Source of the DNA: Nephrocerus scutellatus
Lineage: Eukaryota > Arthropoda > Insecta > Diptera > Pipunculidae
Direction of reading: 5' to 3'
NCBI GenBank assembly: GCA_947095585.1
Contig: OX352761.1
Span: 58,086,832 to 58,150,831 of the forward strand
Length of the DNA: 64,000 nt
Positions within the stretch are counted from its first letter, which is position 1. Each line of letters begins with the position of its first letter. The position numbers and the translations under genes are program-made. Below are positions 11,343 through 22,639 of the stretch, in pieces. The notes under the pieces are model-generated. The model saw nothing but the letters and a program-made list of their open reading frames with translations, ran no database searches and was not told the DNA's origin.

Positions 11343-12617
11343 TCAACCATGCATACAGATAATGAAGTACCCAAGATAGATATTAATATCACCCAGAATA
11401 AGGTCAGGTCAGTAGAAATTGATAACTCTGAAGAGTTCAACATACCTATGAACTACACTGACAGCAATTTATGTCGCAAAAGGGCAGTCGAAGTGGGACC
11501 AACTACATACAAAGCGAGACCCGAAGAGGTTACAAAAACCGCTTGAAGCACCTCCAAGGCTTCTTCTACACAAGAAGCTGGCTACATAACCTCAACGATG
11601 CGTATAGATAACAAAGTTCCAAAGACAGCATCTAATAGCACCCATGATCAATTTAGGTCAGTGGAAATAGTGCTAAATCAACACATCGGCACACATGCAC
11701 GATCACAAACGGTCATCGCCGTTCCAATAGATTTAGAGGAAGAAATGCTCTGCCTATCACAAGAAATTGGCAATGGAGTCTTCCTGTCTAACAGCATATT
11801 GCCACCAGGCCAAAGAGCTTTAATATGTGCAATAAATGTGACCACAAAGCCTGAAAAAGTCAATTATCAGATATATGTTCCCAGAGTAAGATCCTCTAGA
11901 CGATTCACTTAAAATATCTCGCTCAAAACAGCTCGAACAAGAATAAAAATAGACAACAATCTAAACCCTGAGGAAAAAGAGGCAATAGTAGATCTTTGCA
12001 ATAAGTATAGTGATATATTCCACTTAACCGGTGACGAACTAACATATACCACGACCATAACGCATGAAATACCGCTGGTGATAGATCAACCGCCTATAAA
12101 TCAAAAAATGTATAGACTTCCCGAGATACAGAAACAAGTTATCAATGATCAACTAAGGGAAATGTTTGAAAATGACATAGTCCAACCTAGTAAAAGCCCG
12201 TGGAACTCACCCCTTCTCGTAGTTCCCAAAAAAGCAGGCCCAGATGGTGAAAGAAGGTGGAGAGTGGTGGTCGATTTTCGTAAGCTCAACGAAAAAACAA
12301 TCGGTGATGCACTGATGAACTATGTCCTTACTGGTCTACAAGGACTTGAATGTTTAGTATATCTGGATGATATAGTCATCTACGGCAAAAATCTTAACGA
12401 TAACAATGCCAAACTAAAAAAGGTTTTCGACAGATTAAGAGAACATAATCTCATATTGCAGCCGGAAAGGTGCAAGTTCCTGCAAAAGAAAGTCGTTTAT
12501 TTGGGACATATATGCACAGAAAAAGGAGCACTTCCAGACCCCAGCAAGACAGTGCGTTCAAAACTTTCCTGTTCCGCGAACAATAAGACAAGTACAGTCT
12601 TTTTTTGGGCTTGCTAA
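11343..12617 (+). pseudogene. Gypsy linker and reverse transcriptase, internally deleted
   Basis: After the solo LTR the pol frame resumes with a second copy of the linker (CRKRAVEVGPTTYKARPEEV at 11473), then LPPGQRALICAINV (11598 frame) and the RT finger and palm: YRLPEIQKQVINDQLREMF, SPWNSPLLVVPKKAGPDGE, WRVVVDFRKLNEKTIGDA. Immediately after GDA the sequence jumps to the thumb-side LECLVYLDDIVIYGKN; about 80 residues that normally carry the first catalytic aspartate are missing, apparently in frame. The YLDD box remains. A frameshift follows near 12550. Polymerase function is lost. Confidence 0.82.
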
Positions 12618-12636
12618 TTGCCAGTTTTCTAAAATA

Positions 12637-13060
12637 GTGCGACCACTGACCAATCTCCTCCGCAAAGACGTAAAGTTTACATGTACAGAAAAATTTCAAA
12701 ACGCATTTCATCAAATCAAACAACGTTTAGTCTCATCTCCTCTTCTTATTTATCCCGATTTTACCCAACCTTTTAACCTCACCACTGACGCAAGCGGCGA
12801 AGCAATCGGAGCTGTACTTTCACAAGGAGACGTTGGTAAAGACCAACCCATTGCTTACGCTAGTCGTACTCTGAATAAAGCTCAACTTACTCAACAATAG
12901 AAAACGAGTTGTTAGCCATTGTATGGGCTACCAAAAATTTTCGATGTTACCTCCAAGGCGACAATTTACGGTCTACACTGATCACAAGCCGTTAAAAGGA
13001 ATTTTTAATGTCAAAGACCCTACAACTCGACTCGTACGTTGAGTACAAGCCAGGCCAATT
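12637..13060 (+). pseudogene. Gypsy RNase H region
   Basis: RPLTNLLRKDVKF followed by FNLTTDASGEAIGAVLSQGD (first catalytic aspartate in TDAS) is the usual connection plus RNase H start of Ty3/gypsy pol. A stop at 12898-12900 after LNKAQLTQQ interrupts the YSTIEKE-type block, and ALSRIP near 13080 marks its end. Disabled by the stop and frameshifts. Confidence 0.8.
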
Positions 13061-13319
13061 CAATAACAATGCCCACGCTCTCAGTCGAATTCCACAGGAG
13101 AGTACAAGAGGACACACCAACGGCAACACCAACAATCAAGACACTCGAAACCAAACAATTCGAGAATGAGTCAAAAGAAGCTTTTCAATGTAATGCTTTT
13201 ACAAGATTACAAGCCCAGAATCCCAAATCAGCAAGAAAAGACTATCAGAAAAAGGATACAATGAAAAAATAATTAAGGAACTCCCAGACAGTTTACAAAA
13301 TCAATCACAAACTGAAATA

Positions 13320-14090
13320 CATATAAATAGTAAAACCAATATAGAGGAAATCACTAAACCCGAGGAAATTAAAACAATATTAAAATATTATCATGACTCC
13401 CCTTTCGGTGGTCATCAGAGAGTGATAAAAACATACAAAAGAATTCGTAAAAAGTATTGGCGGCGGCTCAAAGATATTGAGAAATATATTAAACGGTGTA
13501 AAAAATGCCAAACCTTGAAGGCAAAACCTTCTTTCCGAATGCCAATGGTTATCACAGATATCGCCGAAAAACCATTTGATAGTGTATCTAGATATCGTAG
13601 GACCTTTGGAGCAATCTTTTTCCGAAAACCTGTACATATTAACCTTCCAGAATAATCTAACAAAATTCTTTGATTGCTATGCCATACCAAATGCAGAGGC
13701 TTAAACATTAGCTCAAGTAGTCTTCGACCAAATAATTACACTGTACGGTATTCCCAAGAAGATAGTAACAGACCAGGGGACAAATTTCCTTAGTGACATT
13801 TTTAAAGGGCTGTGTAAGTTGTTAAAAATAAAGAAATTGCAAACATCAGCGTACCACCCACAGTCAAATGGAGCTTTGGAACGACCCCATCGGCCGGCCA
13901 CTGGTAGAATACATACGTACTATAGTCGACGAAAATCCTAAATCCTGGGATCAATATCTAAGAACGGCCGCATTTGTATACAATAATAGTGTTCATGACA
14001 GCACCAAATTAACACCAATGGATTGCCTTTATGGTTTTTCACCTGAGATACCATCTAACTTAAAAGGAGAACCTGAACGTCTTTATAACC
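13320..14090 (+). pseudogene. Gypsy integrase
   Basis: The H2C2 zinc-binding domain is visible around 13390-13510 (YYHDSPFGGHQRVIKTYK then CKKCQ). The core follows with IVTDQGTNFLSDIFKGLCK (second D) and AYHPQSNGALERPHR, with the E of the D-D-E triad, then FVYNNSVHDSTKLTPMDCLY. Frame changes near 13590 and 13700 and a stop at 13702 break it. It stops at about 14090, where a LINE 3' end begins. Confidence 0.83.
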
Positions 14091-14104
14091 ACTGTTGGTC
14101 ACAA

Positions 14105-14955
14105 TCCCAACAGCCCATCACCCGCGATTTTTTATTTTTTTATATATATAGACTAATTGCCAAGGGATAAGTCCCTGAATGAATGCGTCACGGCAATAAG
14201 TTGGGCATGCCCTTTATTAAAATTAAAATTTAAAATTCGAAGGAATGAGAATTACAACATAACACATTCCTCACGTTTGTAGCCGGTTTCAATTTATTTT
14301 CTCAGAATTATCTCTGATTCATTAAAAAAGCAATACGAAAAACGAACACGAAACTAAAACGACGCGAGTCCAAATACTTTTATCAATGAATCATGGTCAG
14401 GGAAAACTACAAAAAACCTTGACCAAGAAGATATTACAAATTAAACAACAAATATTATAAATAATACAAAAAATACAATCAATAATAATTTTTTTATATA
14501 AAATAATCGTATCCTCTAATGAACACTACGGTCGTCCTTCAGGAAGTTGTTGACGGCTATTTTGAAGGCCTGTAGATTATAAGATTCGGGAAACACGGAG
14601 TCGACCAATTGATTCCACATCGAAGTCACTCTCGGATAAAAGGACGATTTGAAGTGTTGGATTCTACATGAGAACGGTTATAAGGCAAATCTATGTTGAT
14701 TAGACCTGAAACGAGTGTTAACGTTGCTGACAAAAGGACCTGGGAATAGAGAACGGATTTCTGAAGAACATTTACCGTTGTAAAATTTGTAGAAAACAGT
14801 TAAAGCTCCTACATTTCGTCTAGCTCCAAAGAATCAAGGGATGAAGTAATGGTTACATCGTTTATCAAACGGATAACTCTATTCTGAATTCCATCAAGAT
14901 AAACCAAATGCGATCTTGGAGCCCCACCCCACACATATGAATTAAATTCTAATTA
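14105..14955 (-). mobile_element. LINE 3' end (Jockey/CR1-like RT C-terminus and 3' UTR)
   Basis: The minus strand, read from 14955, encodes NSYVWGGAP, YLDGIQNRVIRLINDVT and, near the end, TSMWNQLVDSVFPESYNLQ followed by a stop at about 14520. These are the usual last blocks of Jockey/CR1-like LINE ORF2. The rest to about 14105 is AT-rich 3' UTR. The coding part has stops and frame changes, and the 5' portion of the LINE is absent. Confidence 0.72.
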
Positions 14956-14961
14956 GTGCAC

Positions 14962-15673
14962 TCCTATTGAAAGTGACCTTCCTGTCGGCTCCATCGACAA
15001 GTCGTTCGGGGATTGTATAGTCGTTCTTCAGGCTGACTCACCATGCAATGCCTTTCTTTGGTTTTTGCTGGCGTTGGCGAATTTCGTAGTCCAGGTGTTC
15101 CCAGTACCTGCAGGCAGGAAGAACTGCAGAAAGTCTGCCGTGAAGGCGTTCCAGGTCTCCCATTTTTGGTTGTTGTTGCGGAACCATAATAACGCACGGT
15201 CGCGGAGTAGTTCAGGCATGGTTCTGGGCAGGAGGTCTCTGTTTAAGCAATAGGCATCGGCGAGTTCTTCCAGCCTTTCGATGAACTGAAGAAGTTCCTT
15301 CCCACCATCGTACTTTACTGACCATTTCCTCACTTGGTCAATTATCTGAGCGTATGATGTAGTTGCCGTATCCCTCCTGTTCCGCGTTGAAACCACTTTA
15401 GGTGGTATCGGAGATGCTGCTCTGATGGTGGCCTTTGGATCGTCGCTTACCGTAGCTTCAGACGGATTCAGAGTTATAAGGGGCAATGGTGATGGGCCGC
15501 GTCTATGCTTCTTCTCTAGTTCTTAGGCGTATTTCGTACTCTGACGTAACGTCTCGTCCCGAAACGTAGTTGGAAAATCTTTTCCTTAGATCTTCCACTG
15601 CACCGTTCCTATCTATCCTGAAGCTCTTCAGCTCCTCCTTTGACAGCGTATAAATCCAGCTGGTCTTAACCAT
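14962..15673 (-). pseudogene. Family A gag, 3'-truncated
   Basis: The ATG at 15673 opens MVKTSWIYTLSKEELKSF; a frame change follows and 15486-15028 encodes VRKWSVKYDGGKELLQFIER and MPELLRDRALLWFRNNNQ, the capsid-like Retrotrans_gag block. The same protein occurs on the plus strand at 29632-30706. It is cut near 14962 by the LINE fragment, so zinc knuckle, protease and polymerase are absent. Confidence 0.82.
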
Positions 15674-15732
15674 CTTGGTTTTGTAATTGTGTTATTTAAT
15701 TGGTATAGTTTCTTTTCATACCAAATTCCAGG

Positions 15733-15750
15733 GTCCCTGCTCGGGCGCCA
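15733..15750 (-). other. Primer-binding site, tRNA-Lys type
   Basis: Minus strand TGGCGCCCGAGCAGGGAC, two bases inside the LTR end at 15753. It differs at one position from the complement of the tRNA-Lys(UUU) 3' end. It proves that the LTR to the right is a 5' LTR read on the minus strand. Confidence 0.85.
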
Positions 15751-15752
15751 AT

Positions 15753-16700
15753 TGTAACGAAGTTTTCCCAGCCGGGGTAATGCTCAGTGTGACCAGGGTT
15801 CCTTGTATACTAAGGTCGTTACAATAAAAAGAATTTGTTTGTTTTAGGGAATGGAATTTAATCGTTTTTTATTTCTTCTTCTCTTCGTTTAATCTGTACA
15901 CTTAAAATTATTATTTGCTTAAAACTATACAATATTTTACTGTGTGTGTTCTCCTTATTACTAACGGAGAACGACGTAACTCCAGGAAGGTATAACCCTT
16001 CCCGTGTATCTGGAAGATAGTTTATTCTAGCGTAACGCGTGGATGTGAAGGCAAGGACTTAGCTCTTGAGCCGTTCGATCGTGAGGATGTTCTCTAGCGT
16101 AAAGCGGGGATGTGAAGGCAATGACTTCGCTCTTGAGCCGTTCAATCGTGAGGATGTTCTCTAGCGTAAAGCGTGGATGTGAAGGCAAGGACTTCGCTCT
16201 TGAGCCGTTCAATCGTGAGGATAGTTTCTAGCGTAAAGCGTAGATGCAAAGGCAAGAACTTCGCTCTTGAGCCGTTCAATCGTGATGATATTCTCTAGCG
16301 TAAAGCGTGGATGTGAAGGCAAGGAGATCGCTCTTGAACCGTTTGTAAAGGGATTACAACAGTGATCATTTCCTCATTTACCCATTCATTAACATTTCCA
16401 TACAAATATTTATATCTACTAACTTCGAACTTCGTTAATTGAATTTTTGCCTAACGCCTAAATCAGCATATCACCCACCCATTCATACATACCTGTATAC
16501 CTCATGTATTTCCCTCGTCAATTAAACAACAAACACACGTACCGCACATATGAACGTTTGTGCGCAATGCATTGCCCTCGTCATTAAACGATGGCAGGCG
16601 TAAACCCAAACATTGTTGTTGATGGTTCATGTACATGCGCTCTGTCAGGTGCATAAACTTGAAATAATAATGCTGACTAGCTGGATGCATATTGGGAATG
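15753..16700 (-). mobile_element. Family A 5' LTR (right boundary uncertain)
   Basis: Begins (plus strand) TGTAACGAAGTTTTCCCAGC, the same terminal block as the other family A LTRs, next to the primer-binding site and gag. It contains a tandem-repeat array at 16026-16345. I could not find the outer end: it lies before the 412-like LTR with its TATA box at 16837. Confidence 0.7.
16026..16345. repeat. Tandem repeat, about 65-bp unit, in family A LTR
   Basis: About five copies of a unit containing CTAGCGTAAAGCGTGGATGT, GAAGGCAAGGACTTCGCTCT and TGAGCCGTTCAATCGTGAGG. It is unrelated in sequence to the arrays in the other family A LTRs but occupies the equivalent place. Confidence 0.88.
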
Positions 16701-16759
16701 CAGTTGATTGCAAATAATGCTGAAATAATGCTGACGCAATAAAGTATGCGAGGTGATTT

Positions 16760-17149
16760 GGGTTCAAGTATCGAAGGTCGGAAAATTGAATGGAAGTTGA
16801 ATGAAAATTTAACAGAAATTGAAACCCAAAATTTTGTATAAAAACCCAGTTAATTTTGATAATAAATCAGATCAGTTCTTACCTTGAAACCAACAACTCT
16901 GTCTAATTAATTAACCCTCCGATCTACAGTGTGTTTTATTTTTACGAGCAACTCGCTCAATTTGAACACACTGTATCAGCTCGCTTTATTAGTAAAGAGG
17001 TTTACCGCTTATAGAGGAAAACGACAGTCTAACGGCTAACCTTTTGAGTCTGACTACAATTAAATACGTAAATAAATATAACTTAGAATAAAAGTTGGTA
17101 GTATTCATGTAAATCAAATCGAAACAACCATTTGTACGATGACTTTACA
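16760..17149 (+). mobile_element. 412/mdg1-like 5' LTR (left boundary uncertain)
   Basis: Ends ACTTTACA at 17149, directly followed by a tRNA-Arg primer-binding site (17150). It holds a TATA box, TATAAAA at 16837-16843, about the right distance before a plausible start of transcription. The left end was not resolved. Confidence 0.6.
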
Positions 17150-17164
17150 TGGCGATCCTGCCAG
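17150..17164 (+). other. Primer-binding site, tRNA-Arg type
   Basis: TGGCGATCCTGCCAG is complementary to the 3' end of a fly tRNA-Arg as I recall it (CTGGCAGGATCGCCA). 412 and mdg1 elements are known to use tRNA-Arg. The second copy at 33228 extends the match to 18 nt. Confidence 0.82.
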
Positions 17165-17427
17165 ATTCGACCGTTACCATTACTTGGCGTTAACGATACA
17201 AAGACGTTACCTTTACATTATTAACTTGGAAAAAAAAATTTTCATCATAAAAAATTACAGTTTAACTAAAATATTTAACTCTGCCAATTAACGTAGAAAA
17301 AAAAATTTTAAAATCATCAAAAATTTACAGTTTAACTTGGCAAACTTTAACTCTGCCAATTATTCGCTTGTTTAACTTGCCAAACATCATTTTTAAAAAA
17401 ATATTTACATTCAACATTATTTGATCT

Positions 17428-17872
17428 ATGAAAAAGCTCCAAACAACAACAGCGGCTAGCCCACACCAGGAAATACTGGCCATTGCCGCTCAGTACATCA
17501 CCGAGGCGGAAAGATTACTACAGACATCATCCGTCAAACTGTCTAAAAATAACAGAGCAGAGGGACCAAGGCGTCTAACAATTGCGGAATACCAGAGCCG
17601 CCAGTTGCGACGAAAAGAAGCGGAACTAACAACAATACCACCCATCGCACCTGTGCAGAAGAGAGGAGGAAAAGCGGTAAAATTAAGATAACAAATTCGA
17701 AATCTGCAGCGCATAGCCAACATCCCGGGTACCAACTCCGACGACCGAAAAAAATACAAAAACCAAATAAAGACAATTCGGAACACGCTGCGAGAAGATC
17801 GGGGAGTCAAAAAAACCAAGAATCGTCAGGAAGAGGCCAATTTCCATAACCTGTTTGCCAAGGTCGCTAATT
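17428..17872 (+). pseudogene. 412-like leader ORF, basic protein
   Basis: MKKLQTTTAASPHQEILAIA begins an 87-residue frame that stops at 17689-17691; the same frame then stays open to 17872 (RKKYKNQIKTIRNTLRED), so one stop seems to split a protein of about 147 residues. It is rich in K, R and Q with helical stretches, no recognised domain. A diverged counterpart starts at 33339 in the second 412-like copy (NYIREAQALLQ against QYITEAERLLQ), which supports a real ORF. Function unknown; 412-type elements carry small ORFs before gag. Confidence 0.6.
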
Positions 17873-17882
17873 AACATTCAGA

Positions 17883-18107
17883 ATGGGAAACAAGCAAAGC
17901 AAAACAGAAGTCATAAATACCGGACCACAGCTACTGAGCGCACCCAACCTGACTCAATCCGAACCAGATCACACTGCAATAACTTTAGGTGTAATGTTCG
18001 TGACTGCCATACTTGTTGGACTAATCTACCTGGGCTTACAGCATTTCAGGCGAAAACACATTTCGGATGTTGTCAAACATTTGGAAAGTAGACCAGCGAA
18101 GGTATAA
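17883..18107 (+). CDS. Small ORF with N-myristoylation-like start and one membrane segment
   Basis: 74 residues, intact. It begins MGNKQSKTEV, fitting a myristoylation context (Gly2, Ser6), and has a hydrophobic stretch of about 20 residues from ITLGVMFVTAIL to LIYLGLQHF, followed by a basic tail (RRKH). It starts 11 bp after the preceding ORF ends. The copy at 33891 begins MGKTQSKVEEV, so the N-terminus is conserved between elements, though that copy stops after 18 residues. I know of no named product for it; a membrane-associated accessory protein of a 412-like element is inference. Confidence 0.6.
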   Translation: MGNKQSKTEVINTGPQLLSAPNLTQSEPDHTAITLGVMFVTAILVGLIYLGLQHFRRKHISDVVKHLESRPAKV

Positions 18108-18257
18108 TACCTTCCAGTTTTAAATTCCCATATAAAAAATAAATAAACAGTAAATTATAAATTCAAAAAAATTTCAAATAAAAGTAAAATCAAAACTAAA
18201 TTTTATAATTGATTTCGTAATTGACTACTTTCCTGTCCATCTAGGCTACTAAGTCAA

Positions 18258-19190
18258 TGAGTTTTCTCAAGCTAAAAGAAGCTTTAAACCAGCTCAAAAG
18301 GTGTTACAAAAGTCTAAAGAAAGCACCTAACCGCACTAGACCGCACTCTCGATAACGCTGAGAAGAAACTTCAGCAAATTCAAACACTTTGGGAAACCTT
18401 TGCCGCTTTCTTTCCGAGTTAAATCAATTAAGTTTATCCTTAGATGTAAAATTCAAGGAAAAGCACGTACCGAACTAGGGAATACCCTGTACTCCAAATT
18501 TCACAGATTTTAAGAAAATCTTACTCGAGAAATGTGGACCCAAAGAGACAATAGAGATAATCCAAACAAAATTAAGTAGAACGACTTAGGGTAACCGACC
18601 AGTGAAAGATTTCATTACGGACATAGAAATACTTGTCAACAAAATGACTGAACTGGAGGTGGGTCGTCATAGGACGATGACCCCCCTATGGTCTTTTTAA
18701 AAAGGGGAGTTAATGACCCATTACGAATCTGACTCGATAGCGCCAGACACTCAAACCTTCAAGACGCAGCCAAACATTTATTAAAATTAGATCAAGGACC
18801 AACCCAGTCCGCCTCTATGAAATATTTCAAAGAACGGCCGCCAAACACGCGTAGACAACCAAATAATGTCAATCAAGACCGGAACAACAGAGGATGAGAC
18901 TTTAGGGTTAATACACAACATAACAATTACAGATCAAGCTACCAAACTAACCTAAATAACACTTACAGACCAACCCACCAAACTAACCAACATTACAATT
19001 ACAGACAAGGATACCAAACTAACCAATATAAAAATTACAGATCAGGCCACAAAACTAATACCAGCAATAACCCACGTACTTATCCGACAAACATAACTAA
19101 CGTCCCGAATAACAACTCAAGTCACACCTACCAACCACGTCAGAACGTAGCAAATTCACGACAACCAATGAACTACCCAAGGGTAAGGGC
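18258..19190 (+). pseudogene. 412-like gag, degenerate
   Basis: MSFLKLKEALNQLKRCYKSL starts at 18258 and stops at 18351-18353; later frames keep fragments. From about 18900 an asparagine- and tyrosine-rich tail repeats NYRSGHQTN-like units, as in the basic nucleocapsid-like tail of mdg1/412 Gag, which lacks a zinc knuckle. The frame is lost several times between 18350 and 18900. Confidence 0.6.
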
Positions 19191-19661
19191 ATGGGAAAAC
19201 GAATATCCCACCGAGGGGACAGCCGACCCATCGGAGGGGAGACTATAGGTCCCCAAATACCAAACGCCATATACACAACGGGGATAGAAAACGGCATTTA
19301 CATAAAAATTCAATTTAACAATAACAAAACTATACGATGCTTGCTAGACACAGGAGCATCAATTTGCGTAGTTAAAAGTTCAGTAGTCGAGAGAACCCTT
19401 CCAATAGACAAAAGATACTGTACTACCATTAAAGGCAAATCAGCAGACTTACAATCAAAAGGCACATGTAATAGCACACTACATTTCGGACAGAACAGTA
19501 TTCAATATGAGTTTCATGTAGTACCCGATTCACTCCCAATAGCTGTTGATGCTATTATTGGAGCAAACTTCTTAGCAGAGTTTAGTGCAAAAATCGATCT
19601 CGAGGACTTACTTTTAAAACTTAAGATAAATTATAGGCAAATCTCGGTACCAATACTTTGA
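19191..19661 (+). pseudogene. 412-like retropepsin
   Basis: 156-residue open frame with the catalytic motif CLLDTGASICVV near residue 56 and AIIGANFLAEF near residue 128, the two conserved blocks of Ty3/gypsy proteases. Although the domain looks intact, the start codon is not a real start: the frame begins inside the Gag-Pol region. It would release Gag and Pol products. Confidence 0.85.
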
Positions 19662-19749
19662 CACCATAGTTTAAACACCATAACCGTTTCTCCAAGGTGC
19701 GAAGCAACCTACTGGTTCGATACAAAGCATACGGTTCCACCCCCAGGAG

Positions 19750-21380
19750 TTGTGTAAGGGTGTGTACATGGCTGGATCTATATCAAAGGCCACAAGAGGA
19801 AAAATTCTTATAAAAATTTTAAACACTCGCGACACAAGCGTAAACATTAAATGGGCGGAACCACCATCTTTTCCTACCTCTGAACACTACATCCTACAGC
19901 ACGAAATAGAAAACACGGTACCAAATACAAGAATACAGACGATACTTAGCGAAATAAACTTCGATACCCTAAATGGTGAAGAAAAAGCTGAAATCAAAGC
20001 AATATGCACTAAATAGCACGATATTTTCCACTTAGAAGGCGATAAACTCACTTACACTCACAAGCACAGGACAAGCAGATATCTCACTAAAAGAGGGAGC
20101 TACACCAAAATATACCAAGCCATACCGATCTCCACATACATAGTAGAAAAATATAAAGGAGGAAATAGACAAAATGTTGGAAAATGACATAATAGAACCA
20201 TCTGTTTCGGCATGGAACTCTCCGATCCTCATAGTGCCAAAAAAGAAGGATCCTATTACCGGCCTACTAAAATCTCGCATGGTAATAGACTATCGAAACG
20301 TGAATGAGAGGATAGAGGATGACAAATTTTTGTTGACTAACATTAGTGACATTTACGATATGGTAGGAGGAGCCGTATATTTTTCATGTATCGATCTAAG
20401 CCAAGGATATTTATTACCAAATGGAACTTGTGCCAAAAAGTAGACCCATAACAGCATTTTCAACGGAAGACGGTCACTTTCAGTTAAAGCGTTTTCCAAT
20501 GGGACTAAAAATCTCTCCTAGTAAATTTTCGAGAATGATGTCCATGGCCATGGCTGGACTCACTTACTCACGCTGTTTCGTCTAACTCGATGGCCTTATA
20601 GTTTTCGGCAATAACCTTAGAAATCACAACAAAAATTTGATCGATGTGTTTAAGCGACTTAAGGAAGTAAATTAAAAAATTCATCCAGGAAAATGTGCTT
20701 TTCTACAAAAGGTGGTATTATACCTATGCCACATTATTTCAGAAAATGGAATCCAGATCCGAAAAAATCAGCTGCTATGAGCAATTATCCTAAACCTACA
20801 AATGCTGACAAAGTGAGAAGATTCGTAGCATTTGCAAACTACTATCCAAATTTATACCAAACATTGCTACAATAGCTATCCCACTCAATAAATTACTTAG
20901 AAAAAATGCAGTATTCAATTTTAACCAAAACTGCGAGAAATCCTTTCAACTTTTAAAAACAATCCTCACTACCCCCCAAATTTTACAATTTCCGAATTTC
21001 AACAAGGAATTCATTTTACGGACATATGCCTCATGTTTTGCCTTAGGGGCCGTACTGTCAAATTTCGACGACAAACCCTATGCTTACGCAAACAAAACTC
21101 TAAATAGCGCCGAGGGTAATTATAGCACTATCGAAAAAGAACTACTCGCTATAGTATGGGCTATAAAACACTATCGACCATATCTTTTTGGTAGAAAATT
21201 TAAAGTTATAACATACCATAGACCCTTGGTATAAATTTTTTTCCTTAAAGAACCTTCAAGCAGATTAACAAAATTTAGACTACTGCTAGAGGAGTACAAT
21301 TTCAGCATTGAATACACACCGGAAAAGATAATTGCACAGTTGACGCTTTAAATCGCTTAAAACTAGATTCTGAAGAACTT
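19750..21380 (+). pseudogene. 412-like reverse transcriptase and RNase H
   Basis: RT finger and palm are clear: MLENDIIEPSVSAWNSPILI, MVIDYRNVNER, CIDLSQGY. The catalytic loop near 20575-20600, normally YLDDLIVFG, reads stop-LDGLIVFG: a stop replaces the tyrosine and one aspartate is glycine. RNase H follows (LGAVLSNF at about 21040, YSTIEKELLAIVWAIKHYRP, then HRPLV). Multiple stops and frameshifts are present. The catalytic substitution alone would abolish activity. Confidence 0.85.
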
Positions 21381-21779
21381 AAACAAATCCACTTATGTGC
21401 AATGACCAGATCAAAATCAAAAAAAGGAAAATCAGACTAACATACACGAAACAGAAATCGAGGAAAATAATCGCGTTATCACAGAACTACACAAGCCACC
21501 AGACCATGGACATAAAATAATTGAGCTAAAAATATGTAACAGTTTCGAGGACGATAAGTATCAAGTAAAAGATACTAATATAATCTTGGGACCAAACAGA
21601 GTTTTGGCATACATCCCAGAGAAAAATTGTATTCTCCTAAGAAGGAACAAGGAAGGCACTACAGCTCGATCGGCATAATTTTGCGATCTGTTGTCGAGGG
21701 ACGTGCATCGCATCTGCGGACCATTATCAATTAATAAATTATACATTACAAAAGAAGAAATTAAAAAAACTCACAGACG

Positions 21780-22637
21780 GCCGTCGAGAATACAACATAC
21801 GCGAGTTACAAAAAATCTTAGGAGAAATGTTTAAAACAAGTTGTAAAGGTGCACCTCATATATAAATGTATAGAAATTACCGATCCTCATAAAAAGAAAC
21901 TATTGCTTAACGACTACCACATATTACCAACAAGCGGACATGCAGGAATAAGCCGCATGATCAAGACAATAAAAAAAAATACTTCTGGACAGGAATGCAG
22001 AATGACATAGCTTCCTATGTAAAGCATTGTCCAATTTGTCAGAAAATAAAATATATTTCACCCAAAACAGCCCATGGAAATAACGTCTACCGCCGAATCT
22101 ATTTTCGACAAAATCTACCTAGATTTAGTAGGTTCTCTAGACGAACATACATACTAACCTTACAAGACGGACTGACCAAATTTACCGAAGCTATTCCACT
22201 CAAAAATAAAGAAGCTAGCACAGTAGCCAAAGGGCTAGTAGAATGTTTTGTCCTTAAATATGGAGTTCCAAAGACTATAGCCTCTGACCAAGGAACAGAA
22301 TTTATCAACAAAAGTTTGAAAGATATGTACAAACTATTGAAAATAGAACAACTACAGTCTACAGCATACCATCACGAAAGTATAGGAGCATTAGATAATT
22401 CCCATAAAGATGTCGGAGCATACCTCAGAAGCTACGTATCCGAAAAGCATACAGACTGGAGCACTTGGTTACCATATTATGTGTTTTGTTATAACACCGC
22501 AGTACATACAGAAACAGGGTATACACCATTCGAATTAGTTTCGGAAGACAATGTACGTTACCCTCAAATTTGACAAAACAGATGGACCAAAGGTACAATT
22601 ATGAGGACTACGTAATTGATTTGAAACAAATTTGATC
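21780..22637 (+). pseudogene. 412-like integrase, 3'-truncated element end
   Basis: H2C2 zinc domain around 21915-22060 (HILPTSGHAGISR-like, then CPICQKIK), core with LTLQDGLTKFTEA, IASDQGTEFINK, and YHHESIGALD, where PQ/TNG is altered but E-position residues follow (HKDVGAYLRSYV). The 192-residue segment 21995-22573 is continuous. After YNYEDYVIDL at about 22635 the sequence changes to an unrelated minus-strand gag, so the 3' part and LTR of this element are missing. Confidence 0.83.
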
Positions 22638-22639
22638 AG

